Part shown: positions 25,964 to 34,382 of the stretch, piece after piece
Numbering within the stretch: position 1 is the stretch's first letter
Layout: every line of letters begins with the position of its first letter
From: Spirochaetia bacterium
GTDB taxonomy: Bacteria; Spirochaetota; Spirochaetia; Treponematales; Breznakiellaceae
Direction: 5' to 3'
Length of the DNA stretch: 64,000 nt
Assembly (NCBI GenBank): GCA_026002025.1
Contig: BOAU01000002.1
Location: 1 to 64,000 of the forward strand
Notes under the pieces: generated by a model
What the model was told of the DNA's origin: nothing
What the model saw: the letters and a program-made list of their open reading frames with translations, nothing else
The model's database searches: none
Translations under genes and position numbers: made by a program

Positions 25964-26830
25964 TTAGTTCCCAACCAGCGGCGGCTGGAGGGGAATCGGC
26001 GCTTTCTGTATCCATTCCTTGTAATAGCCGATGTTGGCGCTGAACTCCGTGCAGGTGTCGTGGCGGCGGGCATAGTACACCGGTTTGGGTCCCCTGTTGG
26101 TCACTTCCTCAGCATCGTCGGTTCCGGCAAGAATTTTACCGCAGAGGTCCAATGCTTCATCCACGATGCAGAGGGGCAGGGGTTTTTTGCCGTGCCCGGA
26201 CCAGAAGGTCTCTATTGGAGCTGACTTCTCCTGGGCCAATCGTTCCTTAAAGTGCAGAAGCCCTGCCTGGTACTCCGGGATGCCGGTGGAATCATCCAGG
26301 TGCAGCAGGGTATTGGTGTTGACCGCATCCCCCAGAAAGGCGATGCGGGTATTAAAGTCAATAAAGATCAGGCTGCCGCGGGTATGCCCCGGCACTCCCA
26401 CCGCCTGGACCCGGCGGCCCCCCAGATCAAAGACACTTCCGTTATAAATGGGAAAGGTCCGCAGCGGGGCCGGAGGGGTAAAATCGGTATCCTGCAAAAA
26501 AGGGGCGCCCCCAAATCCGGCGACAAAACCCTTGCGGCGCTCAACCTTGCCGCCCTGATACAGCATGCGGATATCTTCGGGGTGGATAAAGCATTCGCCA
26601 AAATCATAACAGCCCCCCGCATGGTCTGAATGACCGTGGGTCAGGGCCACATGGATAGGCTTGTCCGTCAGTTCCCGGCAAAAGGAGCGAAGATTCCCCG
26701 CGCCCGTAAGGCTGTCAATAAGCAGGGCGCTGTCGCCCCCTTCCAATAGATAGGCCTCGTCGATCGAAACGCCATGAATCTGCCAGGTATGGTCCGCAAT
26801 GTTAACGGCGGTAAAAAATTTCGATTCCAT
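25964..26830 (-). CDS. MBL-fold metallo-hydrolase
   Basis: Metallo-beta-lactamase-fold hydrolase. Two-metal site THGHSDHAGG (HxHxDH) is near residue 70, and a later GHTRGSL and GHGKK supply further histidines. It resembles glyoxalase II-like hydrolases. No signal peptide. ATG at 26830 (MESKFF) is preferred; an upstream start at 26866 adds 12 residues. It lies between galE and accA on the same strand but with gaps of about 50 bases on both sides. Substrate unknown. Confidence 0.8.
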   Translation of the reverse strand: MESKFFTAVNIADHTWQIHGVSIDEAYLLEGGDSALLIDSLTGAGNLRSFCRELTDKPIHVALTHGHSDHAGGCYDFGECFIHPEDIRMLYQGGKVERRKGFVAGFGGAPFLQDTDFTPPAPLRTFPIYNGSVFDLGGRRVQAVGVPGHTRGSLIFIDFNTRIAFLGDAVNTNTLLHLDDSTGIPEYQAGLLHFKERLAQEKSAPIETFWSGHGKKPLPLCIVDEALDLCGKILAGTDDAEEVTNRGPKPVYYARRHDTCTEFSANIGYYKEWIQKAPIPLQPPLVGN

Positions 26831-26884
26831 GGGAGAGAGTATAAATCTAATATTTTGCCAAGGCAATCCCGGATGGCGCCTGTG

Positions 26885-27808
26885 TTAGGCCCCTTCGTTC
26901 CAGTGCCCCACCTTGCGTATCTTCAAATTCCGGTAGCGGACCAGCACCGCGGGATTCCGTGTGCAGAGGTCGTCAACTTCCTTAATCAGGATATTTTTGA
27001 TGATCGCCGCCGCGGCGTCCGGGTCGGTCTGCGCACCCCCGGCCGGTTCGCCGATGACGCCGTTGATCACCTTGAATTCCAGTAAATCCGCGCTGGTGAT
27101 TTTCATTAGTACTGCGGCGTCCTTCGCTTTGGCGGCGTCCCGCAGCAGTATTGATGCGTAGCCTTCGGGGCTGATTACCGAGTAGATGGCGTTTTCCAGC
27201 ATGTAGATCTTGTCACCCACGCAGAGGCCCAGCGCGCCTCCGGAGCCCCCTTCGCCGATGATGACGCAGACGATGGGGGTTTTTAGCTGGCTGAAATCCC
27301 TCAGGTTCCGGGCGATGGCCTCCCCGATGCCCCGTTCCTCCGCGCCCAGGCCGGGATAGGCCCCGCTGGTATCCACAAAGGTGATGATGGGACGGTGGAA
27401 TTTTTCAGCCTCTTTTGCCAGGCGCAGGGCCTTGCGGTAGCCTTCGGGGTTTGCCATGCCGTGGTTGCGATGCATATTTTCCTTGAGGGTCCGGCCCTTC
27501 TGGTTGGCGATGATCGTCACGGGTCGGCCGTTCAAAAATGCGAGCCCGCCGACAATCGCCGGGTCGTCGCCGTAATAGCGGTCCCCGTGGAGTTCGATAA
27601 AGCCGTCGAAGATGCGGTTGATGTAGTCCAGCGAATAGGGCCGGTCGGGATGGCGGGCAAGTTCCACCCGCTTCCAGGTGGTTTCCGCTTTGGAACCCGC
27701 CTGTATTTTGGCCTCAAGTTCGTCCAGTTCCCTGGAGCCGTCGATCCCCGATTCCTGGATCAGTTTTTTCAGTTCTTCGATCTTTTGGGTCAGTTCAATG
27801 GTGTCCAT
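26885..27808 (-). CDS. accA: Acetyl-CoA carboxylase carboxyltransferase subunit alpha
   Basis: Alpha half of the carboxyltransferase that makes malonyl-CoA. Typical segments are SLDYINRIFDGFIELHGDR, IIANQKGRTLKEN, and the acyl-CoA region GEGGSGGALGL. 307 aa is normal. It is the last gene of fabV-accB-accC-accD-accA. Its ATG shares a base with the accD stop (TAATG), which helps equal production of the two halves. Confidence 0.95.
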   Translation of the reverse strand: MDTIELTQKIEELKKLIQESGIDGSRELDELEAKIQAGSKAETTWKRVELARHPDRPYSLDYINRIFDGFIELHGDRYYGDDPAIVGGLAFLNGRPVTIIANQKGRTLKENMHRNHGMANPEGYRKALRLAKEAEKFHRPIITFVDTSGAYPGLGAEERGIGEAIARNLRDFSQLKTPIVCVIIGEGGSGGALGLCVGDKIYMLENAIYSVISPEGYASILLRDAAKAKDAAVLMKITSADLLEFKVINGVIGEPAGGAQTDPDAAAAIIKNILIKEVDDLCTRNPAVLVRYRNLKIRKVGHWNEGA

Positions 27809-28635
27809 TATGCGCGCTCCTTGATGTCAGAACTGGCGGCAGGAGCGGCCCGGTGCAGATCGATGAGCCGGGAAAGGATACGCTTCTGATCCTGGCGCTT
27901 CACGATGAGGTCCACAAAGCCCTTTTCAAGCTGAAACTCCGCCCGCTGGAAACCTTCGGGCAGGGTCTGGCGGATGGTGCCTTCGATGACACGGGGGCCT
28001 GCAAAGCCGATGAGGGCGCCGGGCTCCGCAAGGGTGACATCGGCGAGCATGGCGAAGGAGGCGGTGACCCCGCCGGTGGTGGGATCGCAGAGCACGATGA
28101 AGAAGGGGAGGCCGGCCTTGTCCAGTTCCGCTGCCGCGCTGGAGGTTTTCGCCATCTGCAAAAGGGAGAAGATCCCCTCCTGCATCCGGGCGCCGCCTGA
28201 GGTGGTGTAGATGATCAACGGCAATTTTTCTTCCGCCGCCTTGAGCATGGCCCGTGTTACCTTTTCTCCCACCACGGAGCCCATGGAGCCCCCCATGAAG
28301 TTGAAGGACATGAGGCCCAGGATCAGGGGCTTACCTTCGATGGCGCAGGTTCCGGTGATCACCGCGTCCTTCATCCGGGCCTTTACTTCCGCCTCGGAGA
28401 GTTTTTCCTCATAGCCCGCAAGGTCGATGGGGTTAAGCGAAGACAGGTTTGCTGAAAACTCAGTAAAACTGTTGGGGTCGGTTAAATACTGAATCCGCTC
28501 ACGGGGCTCCATGCGGTAATGGTAACCGCAGCCGGGACAGGTCTTGAGGGCGGCGTCAATGGCTTCCTGCTTGTGCTGGGCCCCGCAGCCGGGACAGGGC
28601 GCGGGGTTTGTTGGATTGGTATTAGGAGAGGGCAT
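27808..28635 (-). CDS. accD: Acetyl-CoA carboxylase carboxyltransferase subunit beta
   Basis: Beta half of the carboxyltransferase. The N-terminal zinc ribbon CPGC-x15-CPGC is complete with the standard spacing. SGGARMQEG and DPTTGGVTASFA are family motifs. I chose ATG at 28635 since AAGGAGG precedes it; this start lies inside the accC end (14-base overlap). The longer frame from 28704 lacks family similarity. 275 aa. Confidence 0.95.
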   Translation of the reverse strand: MPSPNTNPTNPAPCPGCGAQHKQEAIDAALKTCPGCGYHYRMEPRERIQYLTDPNSFTEFSANLSSLNPIDLAGYEEKLSEAEVKARMKDAVITGTCAIEGKPLILGLMSFNFMGGSMGSVVGEKVTRAMLKAAEEKLPLIIYTTSGGARMQEGIFSLLQMAKTSSAAAELDKAGLPFFIVLCDPTTGGVTASFAMLADVTLAEPGALIGFAGPRVIEGTIRQTLPEGFQRAEFQLEKGFVDLIVKRQDQKRILSRLIDLHRAAPAASSDIKERA

Positions 28636-29995
28636 TTTCTGCCTCCTTTGCGATGGCTTCATAGTAGGCGGTGCCGAAATTGCCGGAACGGAAAACAGGA
28701 TCACCGATGATCCACTGCTGTGACGCGCGGTTGGTTTTTATTCCCTCGATGTTGAGTTCCCGAAGGGCCCGGTCCATCCGCGCCAGGGCCTGTTCCCGGC
28801 TGGGGGCGTGGACGATGAGTTTTGCCACCATGGAATCGTAGTGGGGGGGGACTTTGCAGCCTGAGTATAAAAATGAATCGAAGCGCACCCCCGGCCCGCC
28901 GGGTATGTCAAGCCGGGTAATGGCGCCGGGGCTCAAGGCATTGATCCGGCACTCGATGGCCCAGCCGTTGATACGGACCGCGGCAGGGTCAATCTCCATG
29001 CGGCCCGTGGTACAGGCCAGTATCTGCTGGCGGATGATGTCCGTGTTGGTGATAAATTCACTCACCGGGTGTTCCACCTGGACGCGGGCGTTCACTTCCA
29101 TAAAATAGAAAGCGCTGTCCTCCACGAGGAATTCGATGGTACCCGCGCCGCAGTATTTCAAATCCCGAAACATCGCCACCGCCCCATCGGACATCTTCTG
29201 CCGCATTTCCGGGCTGACGGCGGGGGATGGGCTTTCTTCAATAAGTTTCTGATGATTTTTCTGGACCGTGCAGTCCCGCTCACCCAAGACCGCCACATTG
29301 CCGTTACCATCGGCGATAATCTGGAGCTCCACATGCCGGGGATTTTCCAGGTAGCGCTCGATAAAGACACGGCCGTCGGCAAAGTTGGATTCCGCTTCCC
29401 GGCTGGCGATGGAAAGGTTCTCCGCAAGGTCCGCTTCCTGCCGGACTATCCGCATCCCCTTGCCGCCGCCCCCTGCCGCAGCCTTGATGATCACCGGGAA
29501 ACCAAGCTCCCGGGCGGCCTTTGCGGCGATTGCCGGGTCAGACACCGCCTCTTCCGTGCCCGGCGTGACCGGGAGGCCGAAGCGTTTGGCAGTGTCGCGG
29601 GCTATCACCTTGTCCCCCAAAAGGTCGATGATATCCGGGTTTGGCCCGATAAAGATGAGGCCCTTTTCTTGCACCAGCCGGGCAAAACCGGCGTTCTCCG
29701 AGAGGAAGCCCACGCCGGGGTGTATGGCCTCACAGCCGGTGTTGAGCGCTGCCATGATGAGGTTGTTCCGTAAAAGGTAACTTTGGGCCGAGGGCGGCGG
29801 GCCGATGCAGACCGCCTGATCCGCAAGCTTCACGTGGAGGCTGTCCGCATCGGCGGTGGAGTAGACCGCCACGGCTTCGATCCCCAGTTCCCGGCAGGCC
29901 CGGATAATCCGCACGGCGATTTCACCCCGGTTGGCGATCAGGAGACGGTGAATTGCGGCGCCCCGGACCGGCTGAGCCGAATTTTGTGCTGCCAA
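28622..29995 (-). CDS. accC: Biotin carboxylase subunit of acetyl-CoA carboxylase
   Basis: ATP-dependent carboxylation of the biotin on AccB. Start HRLLIANRGEIAVRIIRAC, ATP-grasp glycine loop AAAGGGGKGMRIV, and active-site region EVNARVQVEHPVSE are present. 457 aa is normal. It starts 10 bases after accB. A short tail of about 14 residues precedes the usual first strand. Confidence 0.95.
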   Translation of the reverse strand: MAAQNSAQPVRGAAIHRLLIANRGEIAVRIIRACRELGIEAVAVYSTADADSLHVKLADQAVCIGPPPSAQSYLLRNNLIMAALNTGCEAIHPGVGFLSENAGFARLVQEKGLIFIGPNPDIIDLLGDKVIARDTAKRFGLPVTPGTEEAVSDPAIAAKAARELGFPVIIKAAAGGGGKGMRIVRQEADLAENLSIASREAESNFADGRVFIERYLENPRHVELQIIADGNGNVAVLGERDCTVQKNHQKLIEESPSPAVSPEMRQKMSDGAVAMFRDLKYCGAGTIEFLVEDSAFYFMEVNARVQVEHPVSEFITNTDIIRQQILACTTGRMEIDPAAVRINGWAIECRINALSPGAITRLDIPGGPGVRFDSFLYSGCKVPPHYDSMVAKLIVHAPSREQALARMDRALRELNIEGIKTNRASQQWIIGDPVFRSGNFGTAYYEAIAKEAENALS

Positions 29996-30004
29996 AACGC
30001 GCCC

Positions 30005-30496
30005 CTAAAGCCGCTTGACCTCAAACAGGGTCTGGCCGTATTCGACCAGGTCCCCGTTTGCCGCCTTTACCGAAAGGATTTCGCAATCGAATTCCGCTTC
30101 CAGGTGGTTCATCATCTTCATGGCTTCCAGGATGCAGAGGGTGTCCCCGGCTTTGACCTTTGAGCCGATTGAGACAAAGGCCGGCGCGTCCGGCCCCGGT
30201 GTGGCGTAAAAGGTGGCCACAATGGGGCTGGTGATGGTTTCACCGGTAGGCCCGGCGGCGCCGGGAACAACCGGGAGCCCTAAGTGCACTGCGGCGGCGG
30301 AAGCATCAGTCGCACCACCGGCCTGAGCCGATGCAGGCAAAGCGCCGGGGATCGTCCCGGCCACAGGCGCGGCTGAGCGGGCAAAGGCCCCGTCCTTCCG
30401 CAGAATAAGGTGGACACTGCCGTCGTCCAAATCCAGTTCCGCAATGGACCCATCGTTGAACTTGTCCACCAGGGTTAAAAGCAATTTATCGTTCAT
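30005..30496 (-). CDS. accB: Biotin carboxyl carrier protein of acetyl-CoA carboxylase
   Basis: Carries the biotin of acetyl-CoA carboxylase. The biotinylation motif LEAMKMMN near residue 130 contains the target Lys. A central Ala/Gly/Pro-rich linker (about 40-75) joins the N-terminal helix to the lipoyl-like domain. 163 aa. It lies 20 bases after fabV and 10 before accC. Confidence 0.93.
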   Translation of the reverse strand: MNDKLLLTLVDKFNDGSIAELDLDDGSVHLILRKDGAFARSAAPVAGTIPGALPASAQAGGATDASAAAVHLGLPVVPGAAGPTGETITSPIVATFYATPGPDAPAFVSIGSKVKAGDTLCILEAMKMMNHLEAEFDCEILSVKAANGDLVEYGQTLFEVKRL

Positions 30497-30515
30497 AAGG
30501 CATTATCCCCAATTA

Positions 30516-31769
30516 TTAGCCGATACTCAACGGATCAGCATCCAATTCGTAGTCGACGCCGCTCACGTCAAAGCCGTGGGCCTCAAGGAAGTCGTGCTTG
30601 AACCCTTCCACATCGGTGGCGGTGAGGATGTTGCCGTCGGTCACGGAATCCATCTGCTCAAGGGTCGCCTTCTGCACATCCTCCCGCATCTCCCAGTCAT
30701 CGATGCGGATGCGGCCCTCGCTGTCAACGGGGACCTTTGCGGGGCTGCCGATGGCCTCAGGCGTGTAGAGCCGGTCCCGGTAGAGCCGGACGATCTGTTC
30801 GATACAGCCTTCATGGAGACCCTTTTCCTTCATCACCTTGAAGAGGCAGGAAACGTAAAAGGGGATGATGGGGATCACCGCGCTTGCACGGGTGACCAGG
30901 GCCTTGTTTACCGAAATCCAGGCGTGCCGGGAAGTTCCGGCGAATTTCTGGTTGATGGCGCGGCCCGCCCGTTCCAGGTCTTCCTTGGCTCGGCCTATGG
31001 TGCCGTTCTTGTAAATAGCCCAGGAAAGTTCCGGGCCGATATAGGTATAGGCCACGGTCCGGGCGGCGGGACTCAGCACACCGGCCCTGTCCAGCGCGTC
31101 AATCCACAGTTCCCAGTCTTCGCCGCCCATCACCTTTATCGTGTGGGCGATTTCCTCATCAACGGCGGGCTCCGCGGTGGCGGTGGTAAACTTGGCAGTC
31201 ATCATGTCCAGGGTCTTCCCCGAATAGGCCTGTCCGATGGGCTTGATCACCGACTTGTACATCACCCCGTCCCTGGGGTCGGTCCGCACCGGGGATGCCA
31301 GGGAATAGACGATCAGGTCTATCTTGGCGGGTATTTTCGCAGCCGCGGCCGCTTCCCTGACGGCGGCGATGGCCCGGTCCTTCATTTCGTTGGAAAAAGC
31401 GTCCCCATCCAGTGTCTTGGAAACGAGACCCGCCCCGGCGGCATCGGTGTCGAAGCAGAGGTTGTTGTAATAGCCGGGGGTGCCGGGCTTGGTGGCGGAG
31501 GCGGGCTTCTCAAAGGAGATACCCACCGTTACCGCCCCGTAGCCATATGCCGCCGATATGCGGCTCGCAAGGCCGTAGCCCGTGGAGCAGCCGATTACCA
31601 GTGCCAGCTTGGGACTGCCCTCAGGAGCCGCCGCGCGGGCCTCACTGGGGCTTTTTCCCCCCGCAAGGTTTTTCTTTGCGTATTCAATCTGATTCCGTAC
31701 CGCCTTTGCGCAGCCCTTAGGGTGGCTGTTGATGCAGATATTGTTCCTGATCATCGGTTTAAGTACCAT
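30516..31769 (-). CDS. fabV: trans-2-enoyl-CoA/ACP reductase FabV
   Basis: NADH-dependent reductase of trans-2-enoyl thioesters, the last step of fatty acid elongation (FabV), also known in Treponema denticola as trans-2-enoyl-CoA reductase in a butyrate-type pathway. Seen: IGCSTGYGLASRI nucleotide loop, YSLASPVRTDP, and the catalytic Y-x8-K in IYKNGTIGRAK. Start MVLKPMIRNNICINSHPKGC is typical. 417 aa. First gene of the fabV-accBCDA operon, which supports a role in fatty acid synthesis rather than only fermentation. Confidence 0.94.
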   Translation of the reverse strand: MVLKPMIRNNICINSHPKGCAKAVRNQIEYAKKNLAGGKSPSEARAAAPEGSPKLALVIGCSTGYGLASRISAAYGYGAVTVGISFEKPASATKPGTPGYYNNLCFDTDAAGAGLVSKTLDGDAFSNEMKDRAIAAVREAAAAAKIPAKIDLIVYSLASPVRTDPRDGVMYKSVIKPIGQAYSGKTLDMMTAKFTTATAEPAVDEEIAHTIKVMGGEDWELWIDALDRAGVLSPAARTVAYTYIGPELSWAIYKNGTIGRAKEDLERAGRAINQKFAGTSRHAWISVNKALVTRASAVIPIIPFYVSCLFKVMKEKGLHEGCIEQIVRLYRDRLYTPEAIGSPAKVPVDSEGRIRIDDWEMREDVQKATLEQMDSVTDGNILTATDVEGFKHDFLEAHGFDVSGVDYELDADPLSIG

Positions 31770-31785
31770 TGTTATATCTCCATAG

Positions 31786-31843
31786 ATGACAAAAATTAGA
31801 AATTTGTCATTATCAATATACTGCAGTGGTTAACATAGGTCAA
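31786..31843 (-). promoter_or_regulatory. fabV-acc operon promoter with palindromic operator
   Basis: On the minus strand, TTGACC (31843-31838) and TATATT (31820-31815) are 17 bp apart. Immediately downstream lies the perfect palindrome ATGACAAA-N9-TTTGTCAT (31786-31810), covering the expected transcription start. The fabV ATG is 17 bases further on. A repressor bound here would block initiation. The regulator is not identified; the Xre gene lies just upstream. Confidence 0.75.
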
Positions 31844-31856
31844 GACCACAATCCCG

Positions 31857-32165
31857 CTACGATTGCCCGTATTTTTCGATGATCCCGTCTATATCCTTGA
31901 CGAATTTCTGCCTGATTTGGGACAATTCCTGGATAACCATAACCTTTTCTCCCCGTAAAGCCCTTGATACATCTACCGGATACTCCAAAAAGAGCTGATA
32001 GGGCGAAATTTCCAGAGCATCCGAAATACACTGGATTACCTCGGGGGAGGGGAAATTCTTGCCGTTTTCCACCGCGTTAAGGTAATTGGGCGTAATATCT
32101 ATCATTTCAGAGAATTTCAACTGACTTAAACCGCGCTGTTTACGGAAATAACGGAGATTTTTCAT
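31857..32165 (-). CDS. Xre-family helix-turn-helix regulator
   Basis: DNA-binding regulator of 102 aa. The helix-turn-helix reads RKQRGLSQLKFSEMIDITPN, then YLNAVENGKNFPSPEV, near residues 7-43. A C-terminal helical tail (VIQELSQIRQKFVKDIDGI) may dimerise. ATG at 32165 is chosen because AGGAG stands 7 bases before it; two earlier ATGs lack this. Transcribed away from the fkbH operon; the palindrome at 32239-32267 in the shared upstream region is its most likely target. Confidence 0.85.
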   Translation of the reverse strand: MKNLRYFRKQRGLSQLKFSEMIDITPNYLNAVENGKNFPSPEVIQCISDALEISPYQLFLEYPVDVSRALRGEKVMVIQELSQIRQKFVKDIDGIIEKYGQS

Positions 32166-32238
32166 AAATATCTCCTGAAAATAGGTCATTTTTTTATCAA
32201 ATAACCATTTTCCATTCATGGATACACCCTAATATAAT

Positions 32239-32298
32239 TGTAATACAGTAGAAATAACTGCATTACAGTTGACACAATACAAAAAATCAGAATAAAGT
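32239..32298 (+). promoter_or_regulatory. fkbH operon promoter and operator
   Basis: TTGACA (32269-32274) and TAAAGT (32293-32298), spacer 18 bp. Directly upstream lies the palindrome TGTAATACAGT-N7-ACTGCATTACA (32239-32249 / 32257-32267), 10 of 11 positions matched. A further CTGTAATAG half-site is at about 32301. This fits control by the divergent Xre protein. Confidence 0.65.
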
Positions 32299-32361
32299 AC
32301 CTGTAATAGCGTTGTCTTACCGGTATCAGCGGTAGGTCTATAAAAAGACGCATTAAAGGGG

Positions 32362-34104
32362 GTGTATATCTATACTTTTAAGGAACTGAAACAAAACGTA
32401 AAAAAAGATACATCCTCTTTTCCTTCTATAAAGATAGCCCTTTTGGGCGATACAGCGACCCAGTTTCTGGCAACCGCGTTGCAGGGCACGGCCATAGAAC
32501 GGGGCTGTCGGCTTGACCTGTTCGAAGCCGAATACAACCAGGTTGAACGTCAGTTTATGGACCCATCTTCTGAATTTTTTGCCGTAAAGCCGGACTACGC
32601 CGTAGTGTTTCAGTCAACCCATAAATTATTATCCGCCTACAATAAACTGCCCCCCGAACAACAGGCCCATCTCGCGGATGAACGCCTTAAGTTTGTGCGG
32701 TTTTTAACCAATGCTTTCGCCGGGCGGCTCATCTATTTTAATTACCCCGAGATTGATAATGCAGTATTTGGCAGCTTTGCTAATAAAGTCGAAAATTCTT
32801 TTATCTGGCAGATACGCAAACTCAATTATGAATTGATGGCTCTGGCCTCAGGCAGTTCCAATCTTTTTATCTGTGATATCGCGGCGGTGCAGAACAAGCT
32901 GGGCCGGGATGTATTGTTCGATTCTTCTATTTATGTAAGTACCGAGATGGTACTGTCCCTGGAAAGCATCCCCTCTATCGCGTCCCGTGTTATGGATATT
33001 GTGTGCGCGGCCCAGGGGGCGTTAAAGAAATGCCTCATCCTCGATCTTGATAATACCCTCTGGGGCGGTGTGATCGGTGATGACGGACTTGAGAACATTC
33101 AACTGGGGCACGGCTTGGGTATCGGGAAGGCGTTCACCGAATTTCAGCATTGGATAAAGGCGCTAAAAACCCGGGGCATTATTATTGCGGTCTGTTCCAA
33201 GAACAACGAAGATACCGCCAAAGAGCCTTTTATTAAACATCCTGAAATGGTACTGAAACTGGAGGACATATCCGTTTTTGTGGCCAATTGGGATAATAAG
33301 GCCGACAATATCCGGCATATCCAATCAATCCTCAACATCGGTTTTGATTCCATGGTTTTTCTGGACGATAACCCGGCGGAACGCGCTATTGTGCGCGAAA
33401 ACATTCCGGGGATTACCGTCCCTGAACTGCCGGAAGACCCGGCGGATTATCTGGAATATTGCTACGGGCTTAACCTGTTTGAAACGGCGTCATATTCCGC
33501 GGAGGATGCGGAGCGTACCAAACAGTATCAGGTGGAAGCGGAACGGGCATCCCTGCAAAAGACCTTTGCCAACGAAGCGGATTTTCTTAAAAGTCTTGAT
33601 ATGGTTTCGGAAGTTACGGGCTTTGATGCGTTCAATATTCCTCGTGTGGCGCAGTTGTCCCAGCGCAGCAACCAGTTCAATCTGCGTACTGTCCGCTACA
33701 CCGAGGCGGATGCCGCGCGTTTGGCGGCGGACAGCCGCTATGAGCCTTTCAGTTTTACCCTGGAAGACAAGTTTGGCGACAACGGGCTTATTTGTGTTGT
33801 TATCCTTGAAAAGCAGGACACAGAAACACTGTTCATTGATACATGGTTTATGAGCTGCCGGGTGTTAAAACGGGGCATGGAAAATTTTACGCTCAACACT
33901 ATCGTTAACTATGCGCAGAAGAGCGGGTTTAAACGCATTATCGGCGAGTATATCGCAACAACTAAAAACAAGATGGTTGAGGGGCATTATCCGGGGCTGG
34001 GGTTTACGGCGGTGGTGGATGAGGAGCGGAAATTGTTTGTATTAGATGTGGATACTTATACCGATAAAGAATGTTTTATCAAAACCAGGGGAAAAGGAGC
34101 ATAA
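32362..34104 (+). CDS. FkbH-like HAD enzyme (glyceryl-ACP forming)
   Basis: FkbH-family proteins dephosphorylate 1,3-bisphosphoglycerate and load the D-glyceryl group onto an acyl carrier protein. Layout: an N-terminal domain (residues 1-220, IKIALLGDTATQFLATAL), the HAD core CLILDLDNTLWGGVIGDDG near 224-242 with the DLD nucleophile motif, and a C-terminal GNAT-like domain (~390-560). 580 aa is normal. The start is GTG at 32362; no ATG is available upstream in frame. The gene next to it encodes an acyl carrier protein, as in other glyceryl-ACP systems. Confidence 0.85.
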   Translation: MYIYTFKELKQNVKKDTSSFPSIKIALLGDTATQFLATALQGTAIERGCRLDLFEAEYNQVERQFMDPSSEFFAVKPDYAVVFQSTHKLLSAYNKLPPEQQAHLADERLKFVRFLTNAFAGRLIYFNYPEIDNAVFGSFANKVENSFIWQIRKLNYELMALASGSSNLFICDIAAVQNKLGRDVLFDSSIYVSTEMVLSLESIPSIASRVMDIVCAAQGALKKCLILDLDNTLWGGVIGDDGLENIQLGHGLGIGKAFTEFQHWIKALKTRGIIIAVCSKNNEDTAKEPFIKHPEMVLKLEDISVFVANWDNKADNIRHIQSILNIGFDSMVFLDDNPAERAIVRENIPGITVPELPEDPADYLEYCYGLNLFETASYSAEDAERTKQYQVEAERASLQKTFANEADFLKSLDMVSEVTGFDAFNIPRVAQLSQRSNQFNLRTVRYTEADAARLAADSRYEPFSFTLEDKFGDNGLICVVILEKQDTETLFIDTWFMSCRVLKRGMENFTLNTIVNYAQKSGFKRIIGEYIATTKNKMVEGHYPGLGFTAVVDEERKLFVLDVDTYTDKECFIKTRGKGA

Positions 34105-34108
34105 CGGT

Positions 34109-34357
34109 ATGGAAAGACAGGAAATTGCAGCACAGGTGCAGGATATTTTCCGCGATCATCTTGAGGATGATAGTATTGTATTGGCTGACGAAACAACCGC
34201 CAATGATGTGGAGGGCTGGGATTCGTTGATGCACCTGCAATTGATTGTGGCGATTGAGAATCATTTTAAGATTAAGTTTACTTCCAAAGAGATATTGCAG
34301 TGGAAGAATGTAGGGGAGATGGTTTCCAGTATTACCAGGAGATTGGAACATGCTTGA
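34109..34357 (+). CDS. Acyl carrier protein
   Basis: Stand-alone carrier of 82 aa. The phosphopantetheine attachment site is Ser in GWDSLMHLQL near residue 38. ATG at 34109 has AAAGGAG upstream and lies 4 bases after the fkbH stop. This is a pathway carrier, not the housekeeping AcpP: its surroundings and the GWDSL form match carriers used with FkbH or Dlt-type enzymes. Confidence 0.9.
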   Translation: MERQEIAAQVQDIFRDHLEDDSIVLADETTANDVEGWDSLMHLQLIVAIENHFKIKFTSKEILQWKNVGEMVSSITRRLEHA

Positions 34358-34382
34358 TAATTTTAGTTTCCGCATATAAGGA

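Noticed and set aside
30444..31799. 451-aa frame on the plus strand
   Set aside because: Antisense to fabV, which is certain.
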